Shown: positions 10,201 to 18,736 of the stretch, piece after piece | Position numbering within the stretch: position 1 is the stretch's first letter | Layout of the letters: each line of letters starts with the position of its first letter | NCBI RefSeq assembly: GCF_001613005.1 | Contig: NZ_BDBN01000007.1 | Location: 1-64,000 of the forward strand | Length of the DNA: 64,000 nt | Direction: 5' to 3' | From: Nocardia nova NBRC 15556 | GTDB lineage: Bacteria; Actinomycetota; Actinomycetes; Mycobacteriales; Mycobacteriaceae | Translations under genes and position numbers: made by a program | The notes under the pieces: generated by a model | Told to the model about the DNA's origin: nothing | The model's input: only the letters and a program-made list of their open reading frames with translations | Database searches by the model: none

Positions 10201-10518
10201 CGACGCGCCCTCGGAGACAGGAACTTCGAAGCTGCCCACCAGGAGGGGGCGACGAGGAGTTTCGAGTCGCTGGTGGCCTTGGCATTAGGCGAGGCACGTT
10301 CCAACGCACCGCTCCCCCACCCTATAGCACGCTTGACAAAAAGGGAGCGCCAAATTGCCGAGCTGGTCGCTCGTGGGCTGACCAATAGAGCCATCGCCGC
10401 ACGGTTGGTGATCTCCCCACGTACCGCCGAGGGACACGTGGAGCATATTCTCACCAAGCTTGGATTCACATCGCGCGCACAGGTCGCGGCGTGGATCTCC
10501 GAACAGACCAGCCCCTGA
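7288..10518 (+). CDS. Ser/Thr protein kinase - NTPase - TPR-like - LuxR HTH fusion (PknK-like)
   Basis: A 1076-residue cytoplasmic regulator. Residues 30-280 are a Hanks-type kinase: glycine loop GRGGFGKV (33-40), Lys55 in VAVKVL, HRDIKPGN (catalytic D148), DFG at 166-168 and an APE motif. A STAND/AAA-type ATPase follows, with P-loop GVGGVGKSR near 350 and LLLLDNCEHLL as the Walker B region. A helical-repeat region covers roughly 620-990. The end (LTKRERQIAELVARGLTNRA onward, about 1015-1076) is a LuxR/GerE helix-turn-helix. Known relatives such as mycobacterial PknK couple a kinase to a MalT-like signalling module. No transmembrane segment is seen. It is transcribed alone, and no island motif precedes it, so it may control or simply sit inside the island. 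Confidence 0.93.
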   Translation: MVETNPSETQPDGDLAVVAELKAAGFANAEEIGRGGFGKVYRCTQLAVDRTVAVKVLTGELEHNRERFVREQQAMGRLTGHPNIVDVLGVGTTSNNRPYLVMPYLHRGSLDELIRREGPLALPDVLRLGIKIAGALETAHRANILHRDIKPGNILITDYGDPALTDFGIAHIAGGFETTTGTILGSPAFTAPELLGGASPSRASDVYGLGATLFCALTGHAAFERRSGEQLIAQFVRISEQSLPDLRERGLPNDLTVVIESAMSRDPENRPSAEQLGERLRQVERNHGIHVEDMALQERPGTRRPVIDASIPPEKAGNLPLELTSFVDRRIHLAEVKNLLVASRLVTLTGVGGVGKSRLALRVAQKVSSDFTDGAWFVELGNLADPELVPDVVAATLGIRSQGNRTVPEQLAELLSSREMLLLLDNCEHLLGSITTLTSLLLRTCPRLRIVATSRETLGVGGESVFSVPPLGIPDSNSAPSQRATSRSDAVALFAERAAAVVPGFSISDATGASVAQICIRLDGLPLAIELAAVRLRTMSPEQILSRLDDRYALLTRGSRSSPRRQQTLQWCIGWSYDLCTENEQQLWRQLSVFSGGLELDAAEYFCNTTVPETELLDTLSALVDKSILIRQDVASTVRFRMLETVQQYGREQAEERGEYPNLARRHRDWCAQLARRAEAEWVGPRQLEWADRLDREMPNIREALEFDLSEPGSHVLPFVNALYLFWTLRGRLGEARRWCERALAHTDDIQTVDRAKTLYGASVIAAERGELVSSPYIAQLRGMTEHATDMRIRALLQHSEGIKALGEENSDLAWAAGALADAVDVYKTYDEVKFLLDAQIVLGWAHALQGDTSRAVVSLEKALTITETLGESSQRSWAIWAMGFATWQEGDAIRAEQLLMEGLRIARVVNDPLVGARCLETLAWIGDEGNRRRRAAVLMGGAASLCRVAGSTTFMFRRLQRYHERCEKSCRRALGDRNFEAAHQEGATRSFESLVALALGEARSNAPLPHPIARLTKRERQIAELVARGLTNRAIAARLVISPRTAEGHVEHILTKLGFTSRAQVAAWISEQTSP

Positions 10519-11174
10519 GATTCAGTCGCTCGGCATCGGTTTCCCATTGCCGTCAGGGGCCGAGAAACAGCCGCTCGTTCGGCAAACGAGCTGCCGGCAT
10601 CCTGTCCCCTTCCGCGTGTTGAATGAATTCGATTGTGCACCAACGCCTACGCTCCCAGTCACGGACCACGTAGTGTGCAGCAACAGCGGTGGCCCGATAG
10701 TCGAAAGCCATACCGCGCAACCAGATTCGTAGGTGTACATCGGCGCAAGCCGGAGAACCCCTCTCTCCAAAGGGGGTCAGCAGTGGACTGCCGACGCCGC
10801 CGCCCCCTTCACGCCCTATCCCGATGCCAGAGTCTCCGCCTTCGCACCCGGCGCGCAGCACTGGGGTGCTATCGGACATCACAGCTGGAATTCTCCCGGG
10901 CAGCTTATCAACGTTCATCTCATTCCTCAGGCTGCAGGCTTTTGCACTTGTTGCTCACCAGCCTGCTTTTCGCCAGCAGGATCAGCGACCGGCGAACTAC
11001 CTACTTACCTACCTATGTCATCCATAGGTGACGGAAGACTCGTCTCCAGAAGCAGCCGCCACCCACCGTGCCGGACAACATGTGCAGGAGTCACACCACT
11101 GTTCTCGCCGGCCGCCAACCGCCCCGCCGACAACCCCATCGGGCGAGCGTCTCGCTTCGCCTGTTTAGGGTTGG
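10519..11174 (+). other. largely non-coding stretch
   Basis: Apart from a weak 52-codon frame on the minus strand (10553-10711), I see no gene here. The frames carry no family motif. Confidence 0.5.
10553..10711 (-). CDS. possible small hypothetical protein
   Basis: A 52-residue frame beginning MAFDYRATAVAAHYVVRDWE, rich in aromatic and charged residues and more protein-like than the surrounding frames. There is no clear ribosome-binding site and I recognise no family. It may be a remnant. Confidence 0.22.
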   Translation of the reverse strand: MAFDYRATAVAAHYVVRDWERRRWCTIEFIQHAEGDRMPAARLPNERLFLGP

Positions 11175-11441
11175 TTACGTGTCGGAATCGGCCGTCATCT
11201 TCGTGATAGCGGTCGTGCCCGACCAACCGCAGGTCAACCCGCAGAGCCCCTCTGTGGTCACGAGTGCTCTGCCATCGGTGTAGAAAGTCGTCACCAGGAA
11301 TGCGTGCGCCATATAGCCACATCGAGGGCAGCTCCCGAAGTGATTGAGCACCTCCCTCCGTCGCGTCTCCACGACGAGCGAAGTTCCCATCGTCAGATCA
11401 CTCGAGCAATGCTGTGTCAACTGTTTCATGGTCACACTCAT
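11175..11441 (-). CDS. small zinc-ribbon-like hypothetical protein
   Basis: An 88-residue product with two cysteine pairs, CPRC near residues 38-41 and CGLTC near 67-71, separated by a hydrophobic strand region (AHAFLVTTFY). This resembles a zinc ribbon. The start ATG at 11441 was chosen because the sequence becomes protein-like there (MSVTMKQLTQHCSSDLTMG); a downstream ATG at MGTSLVV is also possible. The upstream gene at 11543 runs the same way, so the two may be co-transcribed. Function unknown. Confidence 0.5.
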   Translation of the reverse strand: MSVTMKQLTQHCSSDLTMGTSLVVETRRREVLNHFGSCPRCGYMAHAFLVTTFYTDGRALVTTEGLCGLTCGWSGTTAITKMTADSDT

Positions 11442-11542
11442 GTTGGGCACGGTGTTGGGCCGCTGCATGGGTTGGTTTCGTGGCCGCAGATATGTTGTGC
11501 GGCGAGAGAATTCAACCCGGTGCAGCGGCTCGTGGGCGAACG

Positions 11543-12238
11543 TTACTTCGGCGCCGGGAAGGGCTGGTTGACGGTCGTCAGATACTGAATAGCCGCCAGG
11601 ATCGCGACCGGAGCGGTGACCAGCAGCTGGCCGGCCAAAGTCCCCAGAGCGCCGACCGCGACGATCCCGCCGAGACATCCGACGACCGCGGCGGGTACGA
11701 ACGCACCGAACAAGCCCACGATCGCCGCCGCCGCAACGGTCGCACCGGCAATTCCGCCCAGCACACACCCAACTGCGCCACCGGCAACGCCGCCCACCAG
11801 CGTGCCGATGGTCGCACCCGCGCCGATGGTCGAGGTCATACGGTTCCAAGCAGCCACCTCACGGTCATAAGGTGTCTTGAACGGCGCCTGATCCTCGAAC
11901 GGCAAAGCGGCGGGCCGATACACCGCATGAGCGATGTCGAACCGCGGCGTCAAAGTCGCCCGACGATCCACGATGTCAGCAGTGATCGGGAAAACGAAAT
12001 CGTCTACCCGAAACGACAGATCGGCACCCGCCACGACCGTGCCATCAGCGGCCTTGATTTTGAACACACCATTTTCGACATCCATCGAACCGGCATCAGT
12101 GGATATCACAGTCGATTCCCGATTCGTCGACGCGGTGTAATTCACTACACCACTTCCAGCAGGCTCCGCCCCAGCCACCCCGGTAACAACTCCCACACTC
12201 GCAACCACAAGCGCAGAGACAGCGACGATGCTCCTCAT
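11543..12238 (-). CDS. exported hypothetical protein with Gly/Ala-rich hydrophobic C-terminus
   Basis: A 231-residue product. The signal peptide (MRSIVAVSALVVASVGVVTG, then AGAEP) predicts cleavage near residue 24. A beta-rich segment (VENGVFKIKAADGTVVAGAD) follows, then about 100 residues of Gly/Ala-rich hydrophobic sequence (TIGTLVGGVAGGAVGCVLGG) that could form a membrane hairpin or a surface anchor. The ATG at 12238 has AGGTAAGGAA upstream; the longer frame adds a poor N-terminus. Similar proteins are frequent in Nocardia and relatives without assigned function. A broken copy of its 3' end lies at 1278-1512 in inverted orientation. Confidence 0.75.
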   Translation of the reverse strand: MRSIVAVSALVVASVGVVTGVAGAEPAGSGVVNYTASTNRESTVISTDAGSMDVENGVFKIKAADGTVVAGADLSFRVDDFVFPITADIVDRRATLTPRFDIAHAVYRPAALPFEDQAPFKTPYDREVAAWNRMTSTIGAGATIGTLVGGVAGGAVGCVLGGIAGATVAAAAIVGLFGAFVPAAVVGCLGGIVAVGALGTLAGQLLVTAPVAILAAIQYLTTVNQPFPAPK

Positions 12239-12524
12239 TTCCTTACCTTTCTGATACCAACCGGGCGGGCTGCGGGCGCAGCTCACCAACTCGGAAACTC
12301 GAACGAGAACCGAGACGATAAATAGACAGACTTCATCCAGAGCCGATGCAGACCTCGACGTCATGGTCCGCTACGGGCAGAAGTTCTGACGTTATTTATG
12401 AACTTGAAGTCGAAACAATTTTGAGTTACTCCGAAAATTTCGGATTACCTATTACAGCTATCCGAGCTCTTCAGCGCGGGGCAAATAGCGCGACCACTTT
12501 CGACAAATTGCGAAGAGTGCACCG

Positions 12525-13634
12525 CTACTCCGGGACAAAGACGAAAGAGCTTGGTGAGGGCACTTCCACTGGCTGACCGACAGGTTTGAGGCGACGTTTG
12601 TCATCGACAGAAAAGACCGCAACATTGTTGGAGGCCCAATTTCCAACGAACAGGTGGCGCCCTGTTGGACTGGCCCTTACCGCGCGCGGATCCCTGCCTC
12701 CGCACGCCTCATAATGAAGAAGTTTCACCCGACCGGTAGCGTCGACATCCAGAACCGCAATGCGATCCGCTCTGCGAAGGCCCACGAACAACGTGCGCCG
12801 GTCGGGATGGAGATGCAGTTCGGAAGGAAGACATTTATCTTTTTCGCCTGACGGCGGTGCGAGCACGCAGCTGCTCAAGATCCTCAGTGGGACGCCTCGG
12901 CGAGCTTCGAGTACGTACAGCGTTGCATCACCTTCGCCGACCACGTATGCGATGTTCCCCCGCGGGTGAAACTCGATATGGCGTGGCGCAGCACCCTCAG
13001 GAAAGTGAACCCTGGAGATCACCTCTCCGATCGAGCCGTCCCGTGGATCAACTGCGTAGGAGACAACCGCGTCGGAGGCGACGTCCGTGACGACAAGGGC
13101 ACGACCGTCTGCTGTAATTCGAACTTGATGATGCTTAGGGCCCGCACCGCGGTAGTTGAACCGCTCGCCCTTGTCTATCCTTGCTCCTGCCGCGCCAGGG
13201 ACGGCAACTTTCATGTCGAGAATTCCACCCTCGGCGTCGAGTGTGCATGAGGTCAGCACGCCGTCACCCAAGTGCCCGACATAAACCGCAGCGCCGCTAG
13301 GGTGCACGCTCGTCGCCACTGCCAGTGTCCCCAGCGAGTTCTGTGCCGTCCGCCGTTTCAGCCGGCCGTCCGCGCAGATCTCGAACGTCACAAGTTTTCC
13401 CGGTCGGGAGAACTCCGCGGCGTAGAGGACCGGCAGCCTGGGGTGTAGAGCCAGATACTGTGGGCTTGCCAGGTTGTCACTGGCAAGGCCAACATCCCGA
13501 AGTGCGCCTGTGTCATCGTCGAAAATGAGGTGTTCGATTCCCCGAGACGAAATCGTCGTATCTGATTCTGGCCGCGGAAAATGCAACCAGAGGTCCTCGG
13601 TGAAGCAGCCTATGTATAGATGCCAGTTCGTCAT
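12525..13634 (-). CDS. lactonase-family seven-bladed beta-propeller protein
   Basis: A 369-residue product. Repeated blade signatures (LASPQYLALHP, SVHPSGAAVYVGHLGDG, IEFHPRGNIAYVVGEGD, LHPDRRTLFVG, ASPTGRHLFVGNW) match the 6-phosphogluconolactonase/YncE-like propeller family. No signal peptide is seen, so it is probably cytoplasmic. Characterised members hydrolyse lactones; the substrate here is unknown. It starts 8 bases after the LLM oxidoreductase stop, so the two are an operon with the amidohydrolase upstream. A paralogue at 44019-45098 shares the unusual opening (TED-W-H--RP, then ARGIE or SRGIE) and also follows an LLM enzyme. Confidence 0.85.
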   Translation of the reverse strand: MTNWHLYIGCFTEDLWLHFPRPESDTTISSRGIEHLIFDDDTGALRDVGLASDNLASPQYLALHPRLPVLYAAEFSRPGKLVTFEICADGRLKRRTAQNSLGTLAVATSVHPSGAAVYVGHLGDGVLTSCTLDAEGGILDMKVAVPGAAGARIDKGERFNYRGAGPKHHQVRITADGRALVVTDVASDAVVSYAVDPRDGSIGEVISRVHFPEGAAPRHIEFHPRGNIAYVVGEGDATLYVLEARRGVPLRILSSCVLAPPSGEKDKCLPSELHLHPDRRTLFVGLRRADRIAVLDVDATGRVKLLHYEACGGRDPRAVRASPTGRHLFVGNWASNNVAVFSVDDKRRLKPVGQPVEVPSPSSFVFVPE

Positions 13635-13642
13635 CTGTTCAC

Positions 13643-14524
13643 CTAGTCCTCGAAAGCGGCAGTTGATGGCGCCGTGAAATGCGGTACCACGGATTCCGCG
13701 AAGAGCGCGAGGTCGTCGAGCCGGAACGGGGCCAGCATCCGGAGGATCACTCTGTCTGCACCGGCTTCTGCGTAACGGCCGATGGTGTCGATGACCTGCT
13801 CGACGGAACCGGCCAAAACGGGTCCCTCAGCGTTGCGACCAAGCTCGAATCCGACATTGACGGCAGTGACAATCGCCGCCGGATCTTCGGCCATTTCCAT
13901 CACCAGCGCGAATTTGCGTCTGAACTCCTCGGGAGTGACCGATGAGCAGTTCCACCCGTCGTTCACCGCGGCCACCAGCGGCAAGCCGTGCTTCTCCCCT
14001 GAGGCGCCGACCCAGATTCGTGGCCTCGGCTGTATCGGCCGGGTTCCGCAACGGGCATCTTTCAGGCGATAGAACTCGCCGTCGTAGTCGACCGCGTTCT
14101 CCGTCCACAATAATCGGACAATTTCGATAGCTTCTCGAAGCCGTCTCAGGCGGACGGCAGGAGCTTCGAATGAAAAACCGAAGGCATCGTACTCATCTCG
14201 GTTCCAGCCGGCGCCCAACCCTAATTCCACCCGTCCCCCGCTCAGCTGGTCAATAGTCGCAGCAGCCCTGGCGAGTAGTCCTGGATGGCGAAAGCCCACT
14301 GAGTAGACGAGAGAGCCCACCCGCACGTTATCTGTTGTGAGCGCAAGAGCAGTATGACAAGCGATGGAATCGAGGGAGCCGGCGTCGACCGGATGGACCG
14401 CGGGATGCAGATGATCCCAGATACTCACCCAGTCGAAGCCCAGATCCTCAGCGGACCTCCAGGCGTTCTGGAGGTCCGCTACCGTGCATTTCTCCAAGGC
14501 AGTGTGGACCCCGAAGCTAGTCAT
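13643..14524 (-). CDS. LLM-class (luciferase-like) F420-dependent oxidoreductase
   Basis: A 293-residue TIM-barrel protein. Typical blocks are EDLGFDWVSIWDHLHP, GSLVYSVGFRHPGLLARAAA, DQLSGGRVELGLGAGWNRDE and the end region PVLAGSVEQVIDTIGRYAEA. Actinobacterial members mostly use F420 for hydride transfer; a flavin monooxygenase role is the alternative. The start ATG at 14524 was chosen for AGGAAAAGCC just upstream and the family N-terminus MTSFGVH. It sits between the amidohydrolase (72 bases upstream) and the lactonase-like gene (8 bases downstream). The substrate cannot be read from sequence. Confidence 0.85.
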   Translation of the reverse strand: MTSFGVHTALEKCTVADLQNAWRSAEDLGFDWVSIWDHLHPAVHPVDAGSLDSIACHTALALTTDNVRVGSLVYSVGFRHPGLLARAAATIDQLSGGRVELGLGAGWNRDEYDAFGFSFEAPAVRLRRLREAIEIVRLLWTENAVDYDGEFYRLKDARCGTRPIQPRPRIWVGASGEKHGLPLVAAVNDGWNCSSVTPEEFRRKFALVMEMAEDPAAIVTAVNVGFELGRNAEGPVLAGSVEQVIDTIGRYAEAGADRVILRMLAPFRLDDLALFAESVVPHFTAPSTAAFED

Positions 14525-14596
14525 GGCTTTTCCTACCGACGTCCAGGCGCCTCGACGCGGCCAATACGGCAAGCGCCCCGTACGGAAATGCAGGGT

Positions 14597-16318
14597 TTAG
14601 ATTCGGCATGGCTTCTTCCCCGGCAGCCAGTCGCCCGGAAGGTTGCCCGTCGCTTTACCGTCGATCTGGGTGAGAATCCCGTTGACCGCGGTGACGCGAT
14701 AACCACCCGCCGGCCTGCGGTACCGCTTGGCCCCACCGGGGAAGTCCAATACTGCCTCGGGCCTCCCGAATGTGAGCGCATCGAGTTCGAACACCGTCAG
14801 ATCACCACGTTTGCCGACTTCGAGGCGGCCGATGTCTGAAAACCCGTACAAATCGGCGGGACGGGAAGTCATCTCCGCAACCGCCCGTTCCAATTCGAGA
14901 TCATGCCTTTCCCGTACATAGCGGGTCAGCAGGAGAGTGGTGTCACCAGTGTTGCAGTGTGAAATAATATGTGCGCCAGCGTCACTCGCGGAAACGACTG
15001 TAGCGGGATCGTTCAGGAATGCCCCGATCCTCTGATGATTGGCGTTTCCTGTGGTGTAAGCAAGGCCGGGGTGCAAGTCGTTGAGTTGGAGCCAATCTGC
15101 CAGCGCGTCCGAAGGATGGCCGCCATGATTCTGGGCCCAGGACCCGAGTGACTCGCCGAGGAACTTTTCCAGCTCGGGCCGCTCAACCGTTTCGATGCGG
15201 ACTCGATCCAGGTCGTGATGAGGGAACGTAGTCTTCGGAATACGGTCCCAGTCTTCGGCGGCGCGCTTCCGCCATACCGGGTCCGCCAGCATACGGCTTT
15301 GCGTCGCTTCGTCAGGCGCCTGCAAGAGTTCATTCCAAGCCGGAACGCTGATGAATCCCATTCCCCCCTGCCAATTCGCCATGAACTCCTGCGGATGCGG
15401 CGAAATCGTTGGATAGGCCCGCAGGCCGTCGGCTTGGAGTCGATGCGCCAGATCGAGATAGCCCTCGATGATCGACGGATCTTTATCCCAGTCGATGAAG
15501 CCGTTCCAGGTCATAGCCACATCTGCGGCTCCACACAACCGCGCGAGTCGCTCCAGCTGGTCCATGGAAACAGGGTGATCCATCATCTGCGAGAGGACCT
15601 CGAAGTGTCCGCGATGGGCACCTGTCACGTTCAGCAACGCGGCCAGTTCGGCGTCGTCGGCCATAGCGCTGGGCACGAGCCGACCGTCGGCACCGCGGTC
15701 GAAATAGGACGTGGAGAAGCCCGAAGCTCCCGCGCGAAGTGCGTCATCGAGCAGAACAGCCATGCGCCGCGTCTCGTCTGGTGTCGACGGGCGTTCCCAA
15801 GCCTCGTCGCCGATCACGAAGAGCCGCAATGCCGACAGTCCGACGAGCCCGGCAACATTCACACCGAAGCCACGCGACCCCATCGAAGCGATGTACTCGG
15901 GGTAGGACTCCCAATCCCACGGGATGTGATCGGAGAAGCCGAGCTCTGGAATTTCCTCGATCACCGCAAATGTCTCGCTCAGCGATGCCCGATCGCTCTG
16001 ACGGACCGGCGCCAAGGAGAGGGAACAGTTACCGAACAGAACGGTCGTCACGCCGTGCTGTGGCATCGGATCGCAGCTCGGGTCCCAGAACAATGACGGG
16101 TCATAGTGGGTATGGCCGTCAATGAACCCTGGGGTTACCAACGCTCCACTGGCATCCACCTCCTGCTCGCCGTCATGAGCTAGACCGAGGCCGATTTCAG
16201 CCACGATCCCGTTCTTGACGCGCACGTCCGCACGACGCTGCGGAGCGCCGGTGCCGTCGATAAGGGTGCCTCCGCGGACGAGCAGATTGCCCCGGTTGTC
16301 CGGCTTGTCAGCTTGCAT
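14597..16318 (-). CDS. amidohydrolase, N-acyl-D-amino-acid deacylase / D-hydantoinase-like
   Basis: A 573-residue metal-dependent hydrolase. It begins LLVRGGTLIDGTGAPQRRAD and has the first metal motif GFIDGHTHYDP, a DAGAHIISHCNT motif carrying the late metal-ligand Asp, and the closing V-F-E-L-D region (GDLTVFELDALTFGRPEAVL). Members hydrolyse C-N bonds in cyclic amides or N-acyl amino acids; some act on lactones. Which one applies is unknown. The ATG at 16318 is preceded by GAGGTGAAAGC. An island operator lies at 16361-16388, shared with the divergent ferredoxin gene. First gene of the amidohydrolase-LLM-lactonase operon. Confidence 0.88.
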   Translation of the reverse strand: MQADKPDNRGNLLVRGGTLIDGTGAPQRRADVRVKNGIVAEIGLGLAHDGEQEVDASGALVTPGFIDGHTHYDPSLFWDPSCDPMPQHGVTTVLFGNCSLSLAPVRQSDRASLSETFAVIEEIPELGFSDHIPWDWESYPEYIASMGSRGFGVNVAGLVGLSALRLFVIGDEAWERPSTPDETRRMAVLLDDALRAGASGFSTSYFDRGADGRLVPSAMADDAELAALLNVTGAHRGHFEVLSQMMDHPVSMDQLERLARLCGAADVAMTWNGFIDWDKDPSIIEGYLDLAHRLQADGLRAYPTISPHPQEFMANWQGGMGFISVPAWNELLQAPDEATQSRMLADPVWRKRAAEDWDRIPKTTFPHHDLDRVRIETVERPELEKFLGESLGSWAQNHGGHPSDALADWLQLNDLHPGLAYTTGNANHQRIGAFLNDPATVVSASDAGAHIISHCNTGDTTLLLTRYVRERHDLELERAVAEMTSRPADLYGFSDIGRLEVGKRGDLTVFELDALTFGRPEAVLDFPGGAKRYRRPAGGYRVTAVNGILTQIDGKATGNLPGDWLPGKKPCRI

Positions 16319-16360
16319 TGCTTTCACCTCGCGCTTTACGTACCTTGCTGTCACGGCCAC

Positions 16361-16388
16361 GATAATCCAACACTGATAGAATATCTAC
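16361..16388 (+). promoter_or_regulatory. island operator, site 3 (amidohydrolase / ferredoxin divergent promoter)
   Basis: Reads GATAATCCAACACTGATAGA then ATATCTA. It lies 42 bases from the amidohydrolase start and 25 bases from the ferredoxin start, so one site can control both directions. Confidence 0.75.
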
Positions 16389-16413
16389 AGTCTCGAGCGC
16401 TAGGAGCACAAAC

Positions 16414-16731
16414 ATGCCAAAACTCCACATAACGACGCGTGACGGCGACGTCCGGATCGTGGACGGCCAGTCGGGTATGTCCACCATGGAGGTGATCCGC
16501 GATGCGGGTGTCGGCGAACTGATGGCGCTTTGCGGAGGTGAGCTCTGCTGCGCCACGTGCCATGTGTACGTCGATACTGCGTTTGCAGCCCAGCTACCAC
16601 CCATGAGTGAGGAGGAGGACGAGCTGCTGGAGACTTCGGACAACCGCCGAATCACCTCACGGTTGTCGTGCCAACTGCCGTTCACCGATGACCTGGACGA
16701 TCTGCGAGTGACGATCGCACCTGAGGACTGA
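16414..16731 (+). CDS. [2Fe-2S] ferredoxin, adrenodoxin/putidaredoxin type
   Basis: A 105-residue electron carrier. Cluster ligands are C40, C46, C49 and C86 in the pattern C-x5-C-x2-C then C in SRLSCQLPF; the acidic segment MSEEEDELLE matches the partner-docking face of this class. It passes electrons from a FAD-dependent ferredoxin reductase to a P450 or Rieske oxygenase. No P450 gene is in this window; the only oxygenase that needs a ferredoxin is the Rieske protein at 23033-24067, and the matching reductase is at 34294-35625. All three have the same operator, which supports a single chain (inference). Confidence 0.93.
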   Translation: MPKLHITTRDGDVRIVDGQSGMSTMEVIRDAGVGELMALCGGELCCATCHVYVDTAFAAQLPPMSEEEDELLETSDNRRITSRLSCQLPFTDDLDDLRVTIAPED

Positions 16732-17505
16732 AGAGCCGCGCCCCGAGCTGAATAGCGACCTTGAGCCCAGAGATACGTCGCTCGCACGGAACGCCATCAG
16801 TCGAAGACGCCACATCAATCCGGGCGACTCCGCCGGGGTGAAGCACGACCGTTCGTAAGTCGACCGCCAGCACAAAAGTTCTTCGGCCGTAGCTACGGTG
16901 CTTCAACAGTTGCTACTTATTCGGCGCCCTTCAGGGAACCTCTTGAGGTCTCGTCGCCTGTCATCGCTTATGCACCATGATGGCGGGCGGCGAGGACCTT
17001 CTTCGCCACGAGCGGGAATAGCCTAGGCCGAGGCCGGCAGCGGCAACCAACTACCGGCACATTGAGTCCTATTTCGGCCCAACGCATCTTGGTCGTTTGA
17101 AGCTCCCCTCGACAGTCATGCCGACTCGATTCTGGCCCGAATTCTGAGCCATGCCTGCCGTCCAATCGGCGCTTGGTTGAGGTGGCCGATCCAGCCCTCA
17201 GACGGAGGCCGCCGAATGGCTGGTGCTTGCACAGTCGGTGACGATCGCCTCGCGCGGCTGCGGGCCGGTTCGGCCGCGAGCGCGCTGCTGTCGGCCACGG
17301 CGGTGGACCTCTCATCGAGCTGCAGTCCGAACCGCCGGCCACGCCCGATCTGCACGTCAAAATCCGGCATACAGCGCTGTGCGATTGCACCTATCCACAG
17401 ACTGCGGGTCGGCCGGCTACTGGCCGGCGCCGACCCGCTTCCATATACCCCCGTCGACCTGCGGCCAATGTGAGCAGGCTCGGCCGGGCGACGTCCTAGG
17501 TGTGG
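16732..17505 (+). other. non-coding or decayed stretch
   Basis: No convincing gene in 774 bases. Several frames are open on both strands around 17000-17500, but none shows motifs or start signals. It may be decayed DNA between two catabolic blocks. Confidence 0.5.
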
Positions 17506-18549
17506 CTAAATCCCTGCCGAAGTGGCGATTTCCCGAGCCTTGGCGACGATCGCATCGATCCGCGCGACGGTCGGGGTTCCGGCCGCCGCCTTGTTCTGCG
17601 GAGTGTCGGCGGCTCGTCGCATCACCCCCTCGGCGATGACGGCGACCTTCCACAATCCCAGCACGTGCCAGAAGCTCAACGCCTGGGCATCGCGTCCGGT
17701 TGCGTCGAGATAGATGCGCGCCATCTCGGTCCGGTCCGGGAAGCCGGACAGCGCCGAAGCCGGGAAATCGCCACCGGTCTCCTCACCGGGCTCGTGCCAG
17801 TAGGCAAGCAGGCTTCCCATGTCGGCGAGCGGATCGCCCAGGGTAGACAATTCCCAGTCCAGTGCCGCAACTACCTGTCCGGATTCCCGGGAGGTGATGA
17901 CGTTGCGCAGATGGAAGTCGCCGTGCACCAGCGTCGTCTCGTACTGTGGCGGAATCGCTGCGGTCAGTCGCCGGGTCAGATCGTCCAGTTCGGGCAGATC
18001 TCGCGTCCTGGACTGCTCCCACTGCCGCGACCAGCGGTTCAGCTGACGCTGCGCATACGGTTTGCGGCTTGCCAGATCCGCCAGCCCCACCGCGTCCAGA
18101 TCTACCGCGTGTATTCGGGCCAGGGTGCGGGGCAGTGATTCGGCGATCGCGCGACGCCGCTGTGGCGAGAGCGCCTCCGCCACGGCCATTGTGTCCACCA
18201 CCTCACCGTCGACGAACTCCATCAGCACCAGCGGCGCTTCGCAGATCGCGGTGTCGGTGCTCACGGCCACGACGGCGGGGACCGGAACGCCGGTGCCGGC
18301 GAGTGCGGACATGATCCGCGCCTCGCGCACGACGTCGTGCGCCGATGCCAGCAGCTGACCCAGCGGCGGTCGGCGCAGCACCCAGCGATGCCCGGCATCA
18401 TCGCGCACCAGATAGGTCAGATTGGACTGGCCGAGACCGATTCTGCTGAAAGACAGCGGTCCGTTGAGGCCGAGATCCAGGCCCGCAAGCCAGAAGCCGA
18501 CCGCCGCCGTATCGATTCCGGTAATCTCGGTCCCGCCGGGCGCAATCAC
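17506..18549 (-). CDS. APH-fold phosphotransferase (ACAD10/11-type kinase)
   Basis: A 347-residue protein of the aminoglycoside phosphotransferase/choline-kinase fold. The nucleotide loop region is IGLGQSNLTYLV, with Lys/Arg-rich strand WVLRRPPLG. The catalytic loop is LVHGDFHLRNVI and the metal motif LDWELSTLGDPLADMG; the last two match the ACAD10/ACAD11 kinase branch rather than true resistance enzymes. Known relatives phosphorylate 4-hydroxyacyl-CoA so that an acyl-CoA dehydrogenase can remove the phosphate (LvaA in levulinate catabolism, mammalian ACAD10/11). The GTG start has GGAGGT 5 bases upstream. It lies downstream of the MHS transporter on the same strand. That it acts on a 4-hydroxyacyl-CoA is an inference. 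Confidence 0.85.
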   Translation of the reverse strand: MIAPGGTEITGIDTAAVGFWLAGLDLGLNGPLSFSRIGLGQSNLTYLVRDDAGHRWVLRRPPLGQLLASAHDVVREARIMSALAGTGVPVPAVVAVSTDTAICEAPLVLMEFVDGEVVDTMAVAEALSPQRRRAIAESLPRTLARIHAVDLDAVGLADLASRKPYAQRQLNRWSRQWEQSRTRDLPELDDLTRRLTAAIPPQYETTLVHGDFHLRNVITSRESGQVVAALDWELSTLGDPLADMGSLLAYWHEPGEETGGDFPASALSGFPDRTEMARIYLDATGRDAQALSFWHVLGLWKVAVIAEGVMRRAADTPQNKAAAGTPTVARIDAIVAKAREIATSAGI

Positions 18550-18736
18550 AGGGACCTCCGCAGCGTGCCAGGGCGGCCCAGCCGCTGACCAGCTCCAGTC
18601 ACCACGAGTTCAACGCCGATCCAGCGCGCGGTATTTTCGAAGGCATCATCCGAGGTCCGCTCCGCGCGCGGTGGGGCCTCCCTGTGCCGGTCGCCGGAAT
18701 CGCGACCGGCACGGGATACAAAGCGTTGTTCGGTGA

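Noticed and set aside
12430..12444. Palindrome TCCGAAAATTTCGGA as a terminator of the lactonase gene
   Set aside because: It lies 80 bases past the stop, is AT-rich at the centre and leaves almost no loop; an operator or chance palindrome is equally likely.
17506..18549. Aminoglycoside resistance gene
   Set aside because: The catalytic and metal motifs (HGDFHLRN, DWELSTLGDPLADMG) are those of the ACAD10/11-type kinases found with acyl-CoA genes, not of resistance enzymes.
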